Source of the DNA: Raphanus sativus
Lineage: Eukaryota > Streptophyta > Magnoliopsida > Brassicales > Brassicaceae
Assembly: GCF_000801105.2 (NCBI RefSeq)
Contig: NC_079511.1
Span: 11,586,784 to 11,650,783 of the forward strand
DNA length: 64,000 nucleotides
Direction: 5' to 3'
Shown here: positions 31,719 through 45,238 of the stretch, in pieces
Position numbering within the stretch: the first letter of the stretch is position 1
How the letters are laid out: the number at the start of each line of letters is the position of its first letter
Program-made: the position numbers and the translations under genes
Notes under the pieces: model-generated
The model's input: the letters and a program-made list of their open reading frames with translations, nothing else
Database searches by the model: none
What the model was told of the DNA's origin: nothing

Positions 31719-34700
31719 TTACAAGATGGAAGCTAGGAGCCACAGATGCAATAAGAGACTGTATACAATAACGCCAAGCCTTGCTTGAGGACGGCTCATT
31801 AATACTCTTCCACCTGAGACCCTGCATTACACAAATCAAAACTCAGTAAGACAACAACAACTCAGGAGCCTTTTCAGATCAGGCTGATATGACTTGAGTG
31901 TTTACCATATCCCATCGACCCGATCTGCTATCATCTTTCCTTTCGCTGGAATCAGACCAGACATGTTGAGAGACTTGAAAACATGTCCTGTCAAAGCAAA
32001 AATAGATGGCATTTAAGATGAGTGAGCTTAGAGGCTTAAGAGACACTTTAGCAATAAACGAGATAGATATGTAGACGCCTCAGTTCTGACCTTTATCTTC
32101 ATCTGTTTCGTTGTTGTTCATCAAATGCTCGGACTCTGAATCTATGTTGATTGAAAGATGATCCGCTGATCCTTTCCTCACTGTTCTCACTTGCGCTGCT
32201 GTAGGCACAGGTGATATTGATTTTTTCACCGTGGCTCCCTGAGCACAAAAAGTTTTCAGTCCATATGTGAAGATCGAAACTAAATCATTTCGTTTAAAAT
32301 TATGATCGACAAGGTTCAATAATAACGTGAAATAGCATAAGATAAAATTTTACCTTGTCCTCAATCTCGGATATCTCTGAGGTAGAAGGTGCTTCGAAGA
32401 TGCTCCTTTCAAGAACGACATCAGGCTGAATAGCTTTGCTTTGAAGTTTATCTTCAAATTCTCTAACTTTTAGCGACAATTTATCCACAAGTTTCTCGCT
32501 GCTGACTAGCTTTAGACCAAGTTCTTGGGCTCTAGATTTTGAACTCTCTGACTCTAGGAGAAGGGAAGCTATTTTTCTCTCTAGTGCTTGTAAGAGTGAC
32601 CATGACTCAGAGAAGTCTGAGTCTTTAACAGGATCACTGCCCGCCAACATGCCCAGCAGTTTCTCCAAGCCAGATATTAGCTTGGACAATTCGTTCTCTG
32701 CCTTCACTAACTCTAGCTCGGCCGTAGTATTTGCTTCAGCCGCCTCCTTCAAACCTTGAATTTCAAGATCCTTTTCTGCCAAGGTGGAATTGAGCTCGTT
32801 TTGCTCATATGATAAAAGGTCTATCTGATGCTGCATCTCACTAACACTATCAACAATTGCGTGTAGCTTCTTTATATCATATGGACTCTGAGAATCTAAT
32901 CCATTGACCTGATCAACTGACGGCACCTCAATACCACGTATCTTGTCAAAAAGGGAACGCACATCAGAAGCTGGAATTAGGTTTTCCTTTGCTTCTGCAA
33001 TCCGAAGAAACAGTATGTGACATGTAAGTAAAGTGGTAAACATGTTTATAGAACTGAGAGACGAGAAAAGAAAAGAAAATACCTTGCTCTTGCACCAACA
33101 GTTTGTCATACAACGTAGAAAGTCCCACCTCTTTATCATGCCATTTCTCTTCTTCGGCTCTGAAATTTTCCAGCTGAAGTTTCAGATCTTGGCAGATCGC
33201 TTCCATAGATTCCACCTTGGCCTCTGAACTTAAAACCTTAGTTTGGTCTAGATCTCTTTCTACCACAACCTTTTCTAGAGCGGCAGATGTTTCTTTTAGC
33301 CTGCTCTCCATATCTCGTATAACAACAGCAGCTGCAGTACTTGTTGTCTCAAAGTGCTTCAGAGCGGTACACGCTTTCTTTGTAGCAGAAGATAATTCTT
33401 TTACTGTCCGAGAGCATTCACTTCCATGATTCTCCTGTGGGTGTCCTGTTAATTCAGTTTCACTACCGTTATCATTTTCTTGGAACTGAACAACCTCTAG
33501 GAGGTCATTTTTCACTTCCGATTGCAGTTTGCTGGTAGTCTCGCCACATACAGACATCAAAGATGACAAATCTGTTTGTAATGCAGATATAGTGTTTTCC
33601 TGTTCGCGAACAATATCTTCTGCACTCCTCACCTGTTCTTTCAGGGACTCATTATGATCCATGACATTCATCACATCAGCCCTAGATGCTGTCATGTTTT
33701 CCATTAATGCTGCAATGAGTGAATCAATGGAAGTTGAGAAAACCTCAAAGTTTTTCTCAAAATTTTTGTTTCTACGCTTGACCCCCTCTGCGATCTTCCT
33801 AAGGGATGAAGAAATTTCGTCTTCATCAGCTACATCCCCTTTATTATTCTCCAGCTCTGTATCCACTGAATCATCAAGACCACTCAACAAGGATTTTACC
33901 ACAGTCGAATCATCCTGGGAATATAAACAGCGTCAAGAGAACAGCCGTATTAAAGAAAAGGATGCATAAAATCTGGTCTATTGCTAAATACGAACATATT
34001 GAATAAAGAATGTAATACTGAAAATGTTCACAGAATAGTATTAATCATTCTTATCTCCGGTTAATCAACTTTCTACTACACAGAATAGATTATAACTAGA
34101 TGTGTGTAACCTTGGCAAAAAACAAACACGAGATCCCTATAGGATAAGGAATGTCTGAAACCAACAAATAGGTAAGGAATGATGAATGGAAACGGTAAAC
34201 TGACAAGGTTCGAGAATACTGTTACCTCTGTAACGTTGTCCAATTTCTTCTCACCAAAATTTCTTATGATATCTCTAGCAATGACATCTATGTCTTTAAG
34301 GCTCCTGAATTTCCTTTCAAGGAATTCATTCACCCTGGAAACTAGCCCTTCATCCTTCAGTAGCATCTGAAGATTATCAAGATGAGTAATAATCTCCAGA
34401 GACTTGTTCTGTGTGTCTCCACTTGATCCAGCTAACTCTTCCATGCATACATTAAGTTTACTACTGAGAGTTGATATCTCGGCTTCAGCTTTTACCATTT
34501 CTCCTTGCAGGACAGAAAGACTGTTATCCGCCTTCATTAGTGCCTCTTCGAGGGATCCTATTGTCACGGAAGCATCGGCCATCTTGCTACGCTCTAACTC
34601 TACCTCATCTCGAAGCTTCTCTAACTCTGTCTTCAAATTTGTAGTAATAAGTTTGTCATCTTCCATTTGTTTGGACAGTGATTCCATGTTGCTTTCTGTC

Positions 34701-37700
34701 TGAGCAAGTGTATCTTCAAGTGATTTTATGGTGCTATGTGCTTCTGCTAATTTGTTATTCTGATTTGAAACTTCTTCTTTCACCTTCTCGAGCTCCATCT
34801 CTGCAGTAGCAGTACTGCTTTGAGCCTCTTCCTTTTCACTGATGATATCAGATATATTTCTTTCAGCCTGCATGAGTGCAGCTTCAAGTGTATTCCTGGT
34901 TGCACAAGTTTCATCCAGCTCGCTAGACAGAGAGGAGGCCTCTCCCACTGCTTTCTGCAGCTCAAGTTCAACATCTTCCTTGGACGCTTGGAGTTGCCTA
35001 TTCTCCTCAGCAAGTCGATTGATGTTACCCTCTGCAGTAGACAAGGCATCCTCAACCAATTTCAAGGCTGTGTGGGTTTCTTCTAATTTACTGGCTAATG
35101 TACTGGCTTCATCTTTTACTTTTTCCAGTTCTTCTTGTTCCTCTACTCTAGCCTGCTGCACTTCCTTGAAGTACCCAACAAGTCGGTCAACCTTTTCTGA
35201 AGAATCCTCAGCTGCTAAATCAACAGGGATACTCATGGTTTCAACTGATTTCATCACTTTCTGCAACAAGGTGTCATTCAGAGAAAAGGACTGCTTAAGC
35301 TGATCTCTTTCGTCTATAATAGCAACAAGTTCAGCCTCTAGCTCTTTTGTGCGCTCTAAGTCTCTCGATATCATATCTATCTGACTCTTGTAGCTATCAA
35401 CCGTACCAGTTGCCTGCTGCAACTCCAGCATCAGCTTCTCGATTTCAGAGCTTTTCTCATCCAACTGAGTTTTTAACCTTTCCCTATCTTGGACAAGTCC
35501 CTTGCCTTTCTTGATAGCCATGGAAAGTTTGTCTCGGAGCAAAGCAGATTTCTCCTCTGATCGCTCAAGATCTGTCTCCAGAGCTTTTTTTTCTTCTTTC
35601 ACGGAAGCAAGTTCTCGAGATACGGTTTTTAGCTCATTTGAGAGATTAGATACCTGCAAACTAGCCAGCATATCCTCGCCTAGCATTTCCTTACAAAGTG
35701 ACAACTCCAGATCACTAGAATAAAGGACACTTTGGAATCTTTCAATCAATTCTTCGTTGCCATAAGAACTGTCACTAGAGTCTCTGATTTTCTTTTCTAT
35801 CTGATCAAAGGATCTGGAAACAAGCAAATCGATAGATGAAGTATGATGTTCGACTCCTTCTGTCATCAAGCCAGAGATTCCCAAAAGTCTCCTCACAATT
35901 TCCTCTCTTTCCAAAGAATCTCGCTCTGCAGTTTCCTCCAATCTTTTAAAACTGGAAGTTAGATCATCGAGTTCCTTTCTAATGTTACTCTTCTCCTCCG
36001 TTTCTGCTAAAAGAGACATCTTTAAGCTTTCAATTTGGTTTTGCAGGGCACTAATTTCCTCTCTTTCCAAAGATTCTCGCTCTGCAGTTTCCTCCAATCT
36101 TTTAAAACTGGAACTTAGATCATCGAGTTCCTTTCTAATGTTACTTTTCTCCTCCGTTTCTTCTAAAAGAGACATCTTTAAGCTTTCAATTTGGTTTTGC
36201 AGGGCACTGACTTCATCCTTTGCCTGTAAAAATGATTCCCTCAGCCAAGTTAGGCGAGTTTCCAAGCTGGATTGCGAAAGCTCCTCCGGCAAGTCTATGG
36301 GAAAGTTCAAATCTTTTAGCTTGTTGTATTCCTGGGAATTATGCTTGAGCTCTTTCCTCTCTTCTACAAGTGACCTAACTTTGTCAATGATATCGAGAGA
36401 CTGACCTTCCTCAGGTGTATCTATGTTTGACAAGATGGTTTCGATATTTTCAATGACAGAGCTCCTTGAGGATACCATTTCCTGAAACGATGCAACCAAA
36501 GCTTCGGATTTCACTATCTCACCTTTGATGAGTTCAGATTCATCCAATGCTGTTGACATCTCCTGTAGCTTCATCAAACACTCTTCAAGTTCTTTTGTTT
36601 TCTCGGCCAGAGACTGTTCCAACTCGTTCTTTGCAAGCTCATATGCTTCCAGGGATACAGACTGATCACGCAACTGAGTAAAGCACTTCTCGAGTTCATC
36701 TGACTTTTCAGCTAACGATTGCTCCAGCTGGCCCTTCACAGCCTCAGAAGATTCAAGGGCAATCTTCGCCTCCTGTAATTCAGTCAACCTATTCTCAAGC
36801 TCCGTTGTTTTCTCAGATATCTGATGCTTCAGAGCATCCCGGTTCTGAACTAACGCCTTCCCCTTTGTTACAGCCATGCTGAGCTTCTCTTTCGTGTTAC
36901 TAAACCTTGTCTTTTCTTGCTCAAGCTCCGCCTTCAACTTTCCAGACTCTGCAGTCATCGACTCAATCATCTCTCTATCTTTATTCACTTGCTCAACCAG
37001 TTTCCTATTCTCATCTTCTAGATGGCTAAGCCTCTCATAAAGCGATGCCTCCTTCTGTTTGAGCTCAAGTAACTCAGAACAAGCACCACCTAGAGCCGAA
37101 CCAAAATCCTCTTGGAAACGAAGATCCGCCTCAGCACTAGACAAACACTTCCTCAACTGATCAGCACCGTAGTAAAACTCAGTGTACTTAACACTCAAAA
37201 ACGCAACTCCACTCTCCAGATGAGCAATCTTTTCAGAGACAGAAGAGCCATGCTGCGGCTCTTCTTGCCCAAACACGTTACTAAGAGAAAGCAGAATCCT
37301 ATCAGTTGCAGCCTCAAGTAGCTCCTCGTTCTGTGAGTGATGTCCAGAAAGCTCAGAGATCTTGGTGGTGAGATGAGCAATCTCGTCGTCCTTGCCACTG
37401 ATAATCCCACGAAGCTCCTTGATTGCATCCTCGTGCTGAGTCTTCTCTTCGTCGGCAGTATCTAGAAACTTTGAGAAGCGGCTGAGTATCTCAACGGTGT
37501 TCACATCTTCGTTGTTCTCAGCAGTCAAGAGGTTAAACTGTTCCTTCAACACTGCAAGCTCCTTCTCCCTATCCTCTTTATCATTCTGTATGTAAAGGTA
37601 GAAAACACACAAAACATAAATGACAAACAAAAAAACAAAGATATCCTAATCAATAAAATATAAATTAAGAAAAAAAAATCAAATGATTTTACATTGTCAT

Positions 37701-38006
37701 CATCGTCGTCTGTGGTGAGAGCTTCCTTGCTAGGTGTATCAAAATTCAACTCTTCGGGAGCATCGACGAACATATCTTCCTTACTGTCCACGAAAGCTGT
37801 TCCCTGTGAAATTAATTTTACCCAAATTTTTTCATCATCTAACGATTCGGAGAAAAACACAACAAAGAAAGAAAAAAAGTAACATAAAAAAATCTCACGT
37901 GGTCAGGATCAAGCTCTTGCTGCTCGTCGTTTGAGTGGTCATCATTTTCGATTCCGTCAGCGACAGAATCAACCGAATCATGCGGAAGATCATCATTCTC
38001 TTGCAT
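31719..38006 (-). CDS. TNO1: TNO1-like trans-Golgi coiled-coil protein (SYP41-interacting)
   Basis: Eight exons on the minus strand: 37899-38006, 37693-37803, 34226-37585, 33083-33914, 32354-32994, 32091-32238, 31906-31987 and 31719-31821. Together they give 1795 codons (1794 residues), slightly more than I recall for Arabidopsis TNO1. The N-terminus is acidic (QENDDLPHDSVDS). Nearly everything else is heptad-rich coiled coil of Glu, Lys, Leu and Ser, and the last exon encodes a C-terminal hydrophobic anchor (LGVIVYSLLLHLWLLAS), as expected for a tail-anchored tether. TNO1 binds the SNARE SYP41 at the trans-Golgi network and supports vacuolar trafficking, salt tolerance and gravitropism. Exon 3 is 3360 bp long. 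It contains a 156-bp exact-period tandem repeat (35897-36208) that keeps the frame. The start ATG at 38006 precedes exon 1 with a normal GTGAGA donor. Confidence 0.93.
35897..36208 (-). repeat. In-frame 156-bp tandem duplication inside TNO1
   Basis: Copies 35897-36052 and 36053-36208 are nearly identical and abut exactly. Each encodes 52 residues with the heptad pattern, containing ALQNQIESLKMSLL and KELDDL. Only about five residue changes separate them (for example EETEEK against AETEEK). Confidence 0.95.
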
Positions 38007-38982
38007 TATCTAAATCTCAATCCCCTCCCCTTTCAACAAAACAGATCTAACCAAGGGAGGATTCGGAAACGGAGAGAAGAGGTTCGTGAGAGAGAGAGCG
38101 TACAAGAAGAAAAACTGGGAAGAGAGTCGGAGAATGAATGATAAATGAGGGAGGGAGGAAGGAAGCTACAGAGAGAGAGGCGTGTGTAAAGAGAAGCGTT
38201 GCTTGCTGCACGACCGACGCGGTGCGTTTTGTTTTCTCCTCAATCTTTCCTTTTTTTTTCCTTTACAATAATAATGCGTGTATAGTTATGTCGTGACATT
38301 GAAGTGGGTGATGTGTTTCATCCAATCACAAACCTTCGCTTCAGTTTAACCTTTTCCATTCATGTGGCATTTATTATAGTATCCAATTCAACGATCACAT
38401 AGTTAATTACATGTATTTAATGTAATGACAAAATTAGAATACAGGATCATTAAGTTATGGAAACAAATAAATCTTCTGAAAGCGCTAAATTTGATATTAG
38501 AATATCTTAACAAATTTTCATTTTTTTAGAAATATTACTACATGTGATGAAATGATGATGCCATTCCCAGTTTCAGATGACTTTGCTTAGTGCAACAGCA
38601 CATGTAACAGTTTGCATTTCAAAGTGTCGCTATTGCTCATAACATCTTTACAACTGTTGATCCGCATGTCACATTTTGTGTCACACTTTGCACTAATTTC
38701 TACGCTGATACCAAACCAAAATTTCAGATTTTGTAAACGTGACATGTATCTTCTCAAAGCAAAACTTAACTCTTAGCCTCTTTAGTTGAAAACATTTCAT
38801 TGCAGTGGTCCCTTACACATCCTCACAACATCAACCAATATTATTATTGTTTTGCTCATCACACAACACAAAAGAAAAATAAAACAAAGAGAAAGCAAGC
38901 GATTAGTAGTACTACTAGTACCATATAAGGCTTAAAGACGAATCTCTTGAAACTTTTAACATCGGAAGCAAACACACTAATA
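38007..38982. other. TNO1 leader/promoter and NFD2 3' region
   Basis: About 1 kb between the TNO1 start and the NFD2 stop, both genes on the minus strand. A GA-rich patch at 38080-38180 is probably the TNO1 leader. No other gene is seen. Confidence 0.5.
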
Positions 38983-39812
38983 TTACAGCATGGACACTAC
39001 TAGTCTCCCACCTGGACCTCCATGTACTCTCCAGAAAACCTTCATAGCCTCATCAACCAATCCAGAATCAACAGCAACAGCTCCAAAGATGGCTCTAAAC
39101 CCACCGCAAACAATCGCCGAGTTCGAGGCATCAGTCTTGGGAGAAACCCTGATAACCCTCTCCAAACCCAACCGGTTCCCATCAAGAGCACACGAGGAAT
39201 CCACACTCGAAACCTCTGCTATCAAACGTGTCAGAGCCTTGGAGGAGGTGTCGATGTCTTTGGAGAGAAGGTGAAGAGAGACAGAGGTTTCAATGAGATG
39301 GGATCCGAAGATACTGAGGGCCTTGTTGTTCTCTTGAGAGAAGGAAGCGTGAGTCATGGCACGGCGAAGGAGGTTGATGTTGGTGAAGTTGTAGCTACAC
39401 ATCCATAACAAAGAAAGGAGACAACTTTAAAAAGAAAATAGACTTAGCCTAAGTAGATTACTACTGTCTATGATTCTTAAAGAGAGAGGCTCAGTGAGTC
39501 AACTTGATCAGGACAGAGATACATGAGGAGAGTGTTCTACTCTTAATAGAGAAGTGAAGTGTACCCGATTTGAGATTGCAGGGTTGCGAGATCGGTAGAG
39601 AAAGGCGAGGAGAATTGTTCGATTCTGACATTGGTTGCGCTAACCTGCGAGAGTGAGGCGAAACGAATCGTCTTCCGGTTTAGTTAGATGAGAGAATAGT
39701 TTAGGGTTTTGGAGGAAGGGGGGGAAAGTACCTGAGAAGAGGAGGAGAAGATCCCGATGACGGCGAGAGGAAGAAGAAGAAGCAGAGTGAAAGGATGTTG
39801 AGTCGTCACCAT
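38983..39812 (-). CDS. NFD2: NFD2-like RNase III domain protein
   Basis: Three exons on the minus strand: 39732-39812, 39565-39644 and 38983-39394, in all 191 codons (190 residues), close to Arabidopsis NFD2. A hydrophobic N-terminus (HPFTLLLLLPLAVIGIF) looks like a signal peptide. The rest resembles a truncated RNase III fold (INLLRRAMTHASFSQENN), but I do not see the full catalytic ERLEFLGD signature, so nuclease activity is doubtful. The Arabidopsis gene was found through a defect in polar nuclear fusion in the female gametophyte. Exon 1 ends in TCTCAG/GTACTT, and the phases join. No lesion is visible. Confidence 0.87.
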
Positions 39813-40249
39813 TGTTGAACCTCTCTTGTTTTCTCTTTCACTTTCGATTTCACCACTCACTCTCTGACTGTTGAAAGACCGATCTTTGCTTCTGCGTGAG
39901 AGACTCCTCCTTGACGATTTATTTATCAAATGTTTAATTTGCTTTTATGAGATTAAATATGATTAAATTAAAGTTATAATGACATTGCTTTATGTTTAGC
40001 TTTTTTTTCGGTGGAATTTGTTCTACTTAGCTTAATATTATCTTCGATATAAAACCTTTTATATTTCAAGAATCAAAACTTTAACTTTACAAATAAAGAT
40101 TTTTTCTTTAGGGATACACTTGTGTCAATAACTGAAATCAAAAACAAATTAAAGTTTTTATTAATATTGGTTTCAAATCATTATATCATAGAAGAAAATA
40201 TGAAGCACAACAGAGAGAAAGTTAATGGTATTTTTAACACTAAATAAAA
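39813..40249. other. NFD2 promoter region
   Basis: AT-rich DNA upstream of the NFD2 ATG, up to the Helitron. No clear TATA box or other gene is seen. Confidence 0.45.
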
Positions 40250-41591
40250 TCCCCTATATATTAATACTAGAACATTGCAACATTGTTTGATAGCTACGTG
40301 TCATCATGAGAATTATTCTGAGGATTGTTAGAGAAATAAGTTGGTCTATCTACGCATATATTATAGTTTTTATTAAATAATTATTAAATCAATTATTAAT
40401 ATACAAAAGAATATTCTCTATTGTTTCCTTAAATAAAAGCTACGGAACTTCCTAATATGATTGACATATATATCATCATTAATGATTATGAATAATAAAG
40501 ATTTGATAATAATTTTTTATCCTCTATACTTTTCGTTTAATTTTATTTGTTAAAATAAATTAAACAATCACATTAAGCATATAATAAAAAATTATATTTT
40601 TTCTTATATGTTGTATTTCGAATTTTTTAAAACGATTATAAATTACTAAAAATGGTACAAGCCTCACATTGAAATTTTTGTGATCAATGGTAACTTTTTT
40701 TCAGTTCAGCCTATCGTTTTTTATGGGTCTTGAACATTTTTTAATGATTAACTAAATAAATCACGTACATAAAAGAAAGTGTTTTGGTTTAAAAATTGTT
40801 GCATACCCAAAATCAGTATGAACCATCGTCACTTTCATTTAAAATTTGGTTACAATAAAAAATATATGGTTGGGAAAAAAATCCGAATCCAAATAACCGA
40901 ACCAAATCCAATCTAGAAAATAGTATAGAACTTTAATCAATTCAGTTAGATATCTGAACATGTTTAAAATTTTGGTATCTAAAAACCAGAACCGAACCCG
41001 ATTCGGACCAAAATATTTTGGGTATCCGAGTATATTCGAACCAAATTTATATACTTAAATATATTATTTAAAAATTAATATCTAAAAGAAATATACAAAA
41101 TACTTAAGATGTTTTTAAATTGTCCAAAATATTTAGAAATGTATAAAAATAGTAAAAATTATATATTTAAAATAACTAAACATTACTCAAAATACCAAAA
41201 TACTGAAAATATCTATTCATTTTCTATCCAAATATTTAAGTTAAACCAATTTTTATGTTAAATTTAAGTATTTTGGTATACATTATTCAAATTTATATGT
41301 AACATATTATTTTTATTTTTATGTTTTGAGAAATTTAAAGTATATATGAACTTTAAGTATTTAAAAAATTAAATGGGTTATCTGAATCTAAGACCAAACT
41401 GAACATATAAAGATTTGAATCAAATTTGCAAAGATCCAAACCGAACCTAACCAAACCAAATGATGCCTACCCACATGTCATCCCTAATCAAATGTAAAAA
41501 AATTATTGATAACAAAAGAAATGTATTATTTATTTAGATACAACATATTTAAAAAAAGTTCACTCCGCGCAAGGCGCGGGTTATCATCTAG
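40250..41591 (+). mobile_element. Non-autonomous Helitron with nested hAT-type remnant
   Basis: The right end is well defined: a hairpin CCGCGC-AAG-GCGCGG at 41565-41579, then ATCTAG followed by T at 41592. The left border near 40250 is approximate, as the expected TC start is eroded (CTATATATTAATACTAG). Inside, about 40.9-41.49 kb has CCGAACC-rich ends, with a right terminus (reverse TAGGGATGACATG) like other hAT-type elements here. Confidence 0.6.
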
Positions 41592-42079
41592 TAAAATGTT
41601 AAAAACAAATAAAAGTTACTAAATTGTTACTTTGTGTTTTTCTAAGTGTGACCATTGCAAACTAATATTGGATAGTTAACATTTTAACCTGATTGAGTTG
41701 AGAAGAAAAAAACATCTTAACCTGATTACACATGGAGAGAGTTTATCAATGGTCATGTTCGTTTGCACTGCACGTTGCGACGTTTATCTGCAACTATGAT
41801 TAAAATACTGTTTGTTTCGTTGTTGTAGATGCTTGCACCTTGCAATATGTTACTGTGGCAATCAAGAAGTCTGGAATATGTAAACAGAGATCATAGTCTC
41901 TCTTATATATATATCATAACAAGGGTACACATATTTCATGACAATCATCTTATTCTTATCATAACCTAAAAGACGAAGGATTAAATCATGGATCACCAGA
42001 TTCTTTATATACACTTAGTTAAAAGGTCCGGGATCTTTCCCTCTCTGTACACCCCACCCGTGTGATGTTGATAAAATCA
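41592..42079. other. Spacer and 3' region of the RING gene
   Basis: No coding frame or known repeat is recognised. The right end likely holds the RING gene 3' untranslated region. Confidence 0.5.
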
Positions 42080-43271
42080 TCATATCAAGTACTCGTTGTA
42101 GCCTAAGAAGACGGCTTCCGGATAATCTTTAGGGAGGCTATTGATGTGGAGGTAGAACCGCAGCAAATCCTCTTTCGTGACCGTCTCTGGATCCACCACA
42201 TCTTCATCGCACGTCAGCACCCACAGATCCTCCGAGTTCACTCTCTTGATGCTGCCTCTACAAAACGGGCACGACTCGGACTTCGTGTTCCAGTTCCTGT
42301 AGCACTTGATGCACATGGCGTGACAGCAGTTAGGTAACACCATTTTGGTGCACGGCTCTAAGCAGATCCCGCATTCCTCTTCTCTTTCTTCCGAGTCAAC
42401 GTTGGTCATGATGAATCTGTTGTCTTCAACGTCGTAATTCTTCTTGGCGATGGCTTTTGGATTCGAGTACCATACGCTGTCGCCTGGTAAGTCGGAGAAG
42501 TTGATATGAAGACGCTCGAGTGATGGTAATATAACACCTGCACTTAGCCAAAGACCATTAGCCAATGGTAACAAAAACACAATCGTATTGAAGGAGAGAG
42601 CTCTCAAGTCTTTTTTTACCGTAAAACTCTCTGATTGTAGCTTTCCTTCCGTACCTGGATAGATTCCAACGCCCATCAGAACGTACCTGTACAAGACAAA
42701 AGAAGACAACTATAAAACAAACAAGCCAAAGAGCAAAGGAGAGACCATAGAGAGATATAAATAGAAAGAACCTTGTAAATGAGTATGTGGAAGAAATCAA
42801 AATATCTTGGAAGCAGACATGAGAAGTCCATCCATTGAAGAAGGAATATGAAGAAAGGAGCCAAATTGCTGCAGACCAGTTTCATCTGAAGTCGGACACC
42901 GCTCTTTCCCATGGGAATCTCAGCAGCCCTGTAATCAAAGTTTCACACTTTACTTTTTTGAGAATATGAAGCAAAAAAGTTTCAATTTTTCTACCATTTT
43001 GTTTCTGTCAATAATCAAAGTTCGCGAGTAGAAAAAGTGAGGCCCTAAATGGGTTTAGGCTAATTCAATTCATCAATCATCGAATCGTAAATTTGATCAT
43101 CAAAACCCTAAAGGCACAAAATCAGAAACTAAAACCAAAAAAAAAAGAATAAAAATTGAAATGGAACCAAGATAGAATTAGATTGACTCACAGTCCATTG
43201 GCGTGCTCGATGTCAGCCTCAAGAATCTTCAAAGAGTCCATGTAAGAAGACTTTGTCAACTGATAATACAT
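42080..43271 (-). CDS. RING-type E3 ubiquitin ligase (AIRP2-like)
   Basis: Four exons on the minus strand: 43192-43271, 42772-42928, 42620-42686 and 42080-42537, giving 254 codons (253 residues). The N-terminal half is helical (MDSLKILEADIEHANGLAAE) with a hydrophobic patch (LAPFFIFLLQWMDFSC). The RING-HC finger is in exon 4, with Cys pairs in ECGICLEPCTKMVLPNC, then CHAMCIKCYRNW and SCPFCRGS, so all zinc ligands are present. Such proteins transfer ubiquitin from an E2 to a substrate; relatives such as AIRP2 act in abscisic-acid and stress responses. It seems to be the At1g24440 counterpart, given its place beside NFD2. The substrate is unknown. Confidence 0.9.
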
Positions 43272-45238
43272 CTCTTAGTTAACCCCCTTCTCTCTCGATA
43301 AAGAAATTATTACAAAAAGAAGAAGAAGAACAGAGAATCCAAAGTTTGGTTCTTGGAAACAGAGATGAACAAAACAACAAACAACGCCTGCTTTTCTCCT
43401 CCTCGGCTTATATCTCTTCGGTTTTGCTTTATAAATTTCTAGAAAAGATTAGTAGAAAAAAGGCAACTTTTTTTTTTTGCTCTTTGATGATGAATTTTGC
43501 GGCCAGAGAAAGAGACAGACTTCGTGAAAGCCAAGGCAAACTGCAAAAATGTAATAAAAAAAAACAGAATTTCTTATCTCTTTTTTATTTCTCCTTCCCA
43601 GAAAAAGTTTTAAAGTGGTTTCTCTATTACAGAGGAGATAAATAAATTGTAACGTTTGAAAATGGATATGATGCGATAATGAGTGTGTGTTCGTTGTTTA
43701 ATAATGTAGAGAAGAAAATAGCTTTTGTCCTTATCTACTACAAAACATTATATGCTTTCTGTTGGCAGGTAGGTCTTCGTTTCCAATCTGGCATTAATTT
43801 TTTTAATCAAATTTCTTTTATATAATAAAGTATTTTTCGTCTTTCAATATCTGTGACCTGTCATAATAACCAACATTATTTCTGATTCCATTATGTTAAT
43901 TATGTTTTTTTTTGTTGCTTTAGTTATCTACTTATCTGTTTTTGTTTGTTCCATCTGATTTCTGATTTTATCATTCCAAATTTACGAGTATATATTTGGG
44001 ATATATATCTTCAGAATTTGAATTAGTATCCTTATCGTGTCACAAATGCGTTACTTTATAACAATTTATAAGAACGGATTCTAGAAACAGTTACAAAACC
44101 ACAATACATTCTAGAAACGGATTTTATAACCCAATGCTGATTCTTTTATATTTTGTTTCTTTTAAGGACAAACTTCACGAGACACCACAATACAACGTAA
44201 CAAGCACTTGATAAGATTAATAATATCATCTTTAACATTTCAGAAGTTTGCACGTTTGCTATTGAGTATAGTGGATAGACCCTTATTAATTAAGTCCTTT
44301 GAATTTATCAATTCAGATGAATTTATCAATTCAGACGTAATCCTTTGAACGTGGCGTTGATCGTGTGGAGAACTGAGATACATAATTGTCAAGTAAACAC
44401 CTTTATACGGTTTTTGGTTTTATAAACTATAGTTTTAACTTGAATCATTCCTTTTCGCGTGGACAAGCATGTAACAAACTAATCAATCTCCAGCAAGGGA
44501 TCTTTTCCAGTCTTTCAGTTACAAACGTAATCCAGTCCGGGGAGCAAAGACAAATGAACCGGTCGATTAGGATATCACGATTTAATACTATAACTTTAGT
44601 TGTATGTAGGATATATATTATATAAAAACTAATACAAAAATGTATAAATTTTTATTTAAACGGAAGACATTATGAAAACTTTGAAAATGTTAGCTAAACT
44701 ATAACATAACTTCAAATGAATATGGTTTATGTTTTATACGCTGTTGTCTTAAATGATGCTTTTATGATCTCACATTTTACAACGGTAAGATGATCTTATA
44801 GATACATATAATAATTATTAATTTTAAAATACAGTTCAATACTTCTTGGTTGAAATATTATTTATATATTAATATAGAATACTAAAGCACTTTCTTAAAA
44901 TATAGAGCAATTGCATGCGATATACAGGTTTAGAAGATTATTTGCATAAGTGGTGATGTCTAGAGATGCAACTGTTCGACATTCCATATATGACAGTATT
45001 ATCCCTAAACCGTATGCCTGCGATGATATGCCAATCAAATATATAGTGAATATTTAAAATCCATTTTTACACACAAAAATATATTTTGAGATTGGATGCA
45101 TAGAAATTGGCTGAAATTTCCCGACAGCAAGATCTCCGATTATGTAGCTTTCGCGGATGTGCATTATTCGGAAAATGAAATTAGGGTTTGAGATCGTGAT
45201 TTTAATTTATTAGATCTAACGAATCTGATCTCTCGCAG
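43272..45238. other. Intergenic spacer
   Basis: The left part (to about 43700) is the RING gene promoter and leader. The rest is AT-rich with no gene, and short frames lack similarity. The last 20 bp before 45239 form a good intron acceptor, left over from the histone gene fragment. Confidence 0.5.

Noticed and set aside
34179..36404. Several Ser-rich plus-strand frames within TNO1
   Set aside because: They are antisense shadows of Glu/Lys/Leu-rich coiled-coil codons.
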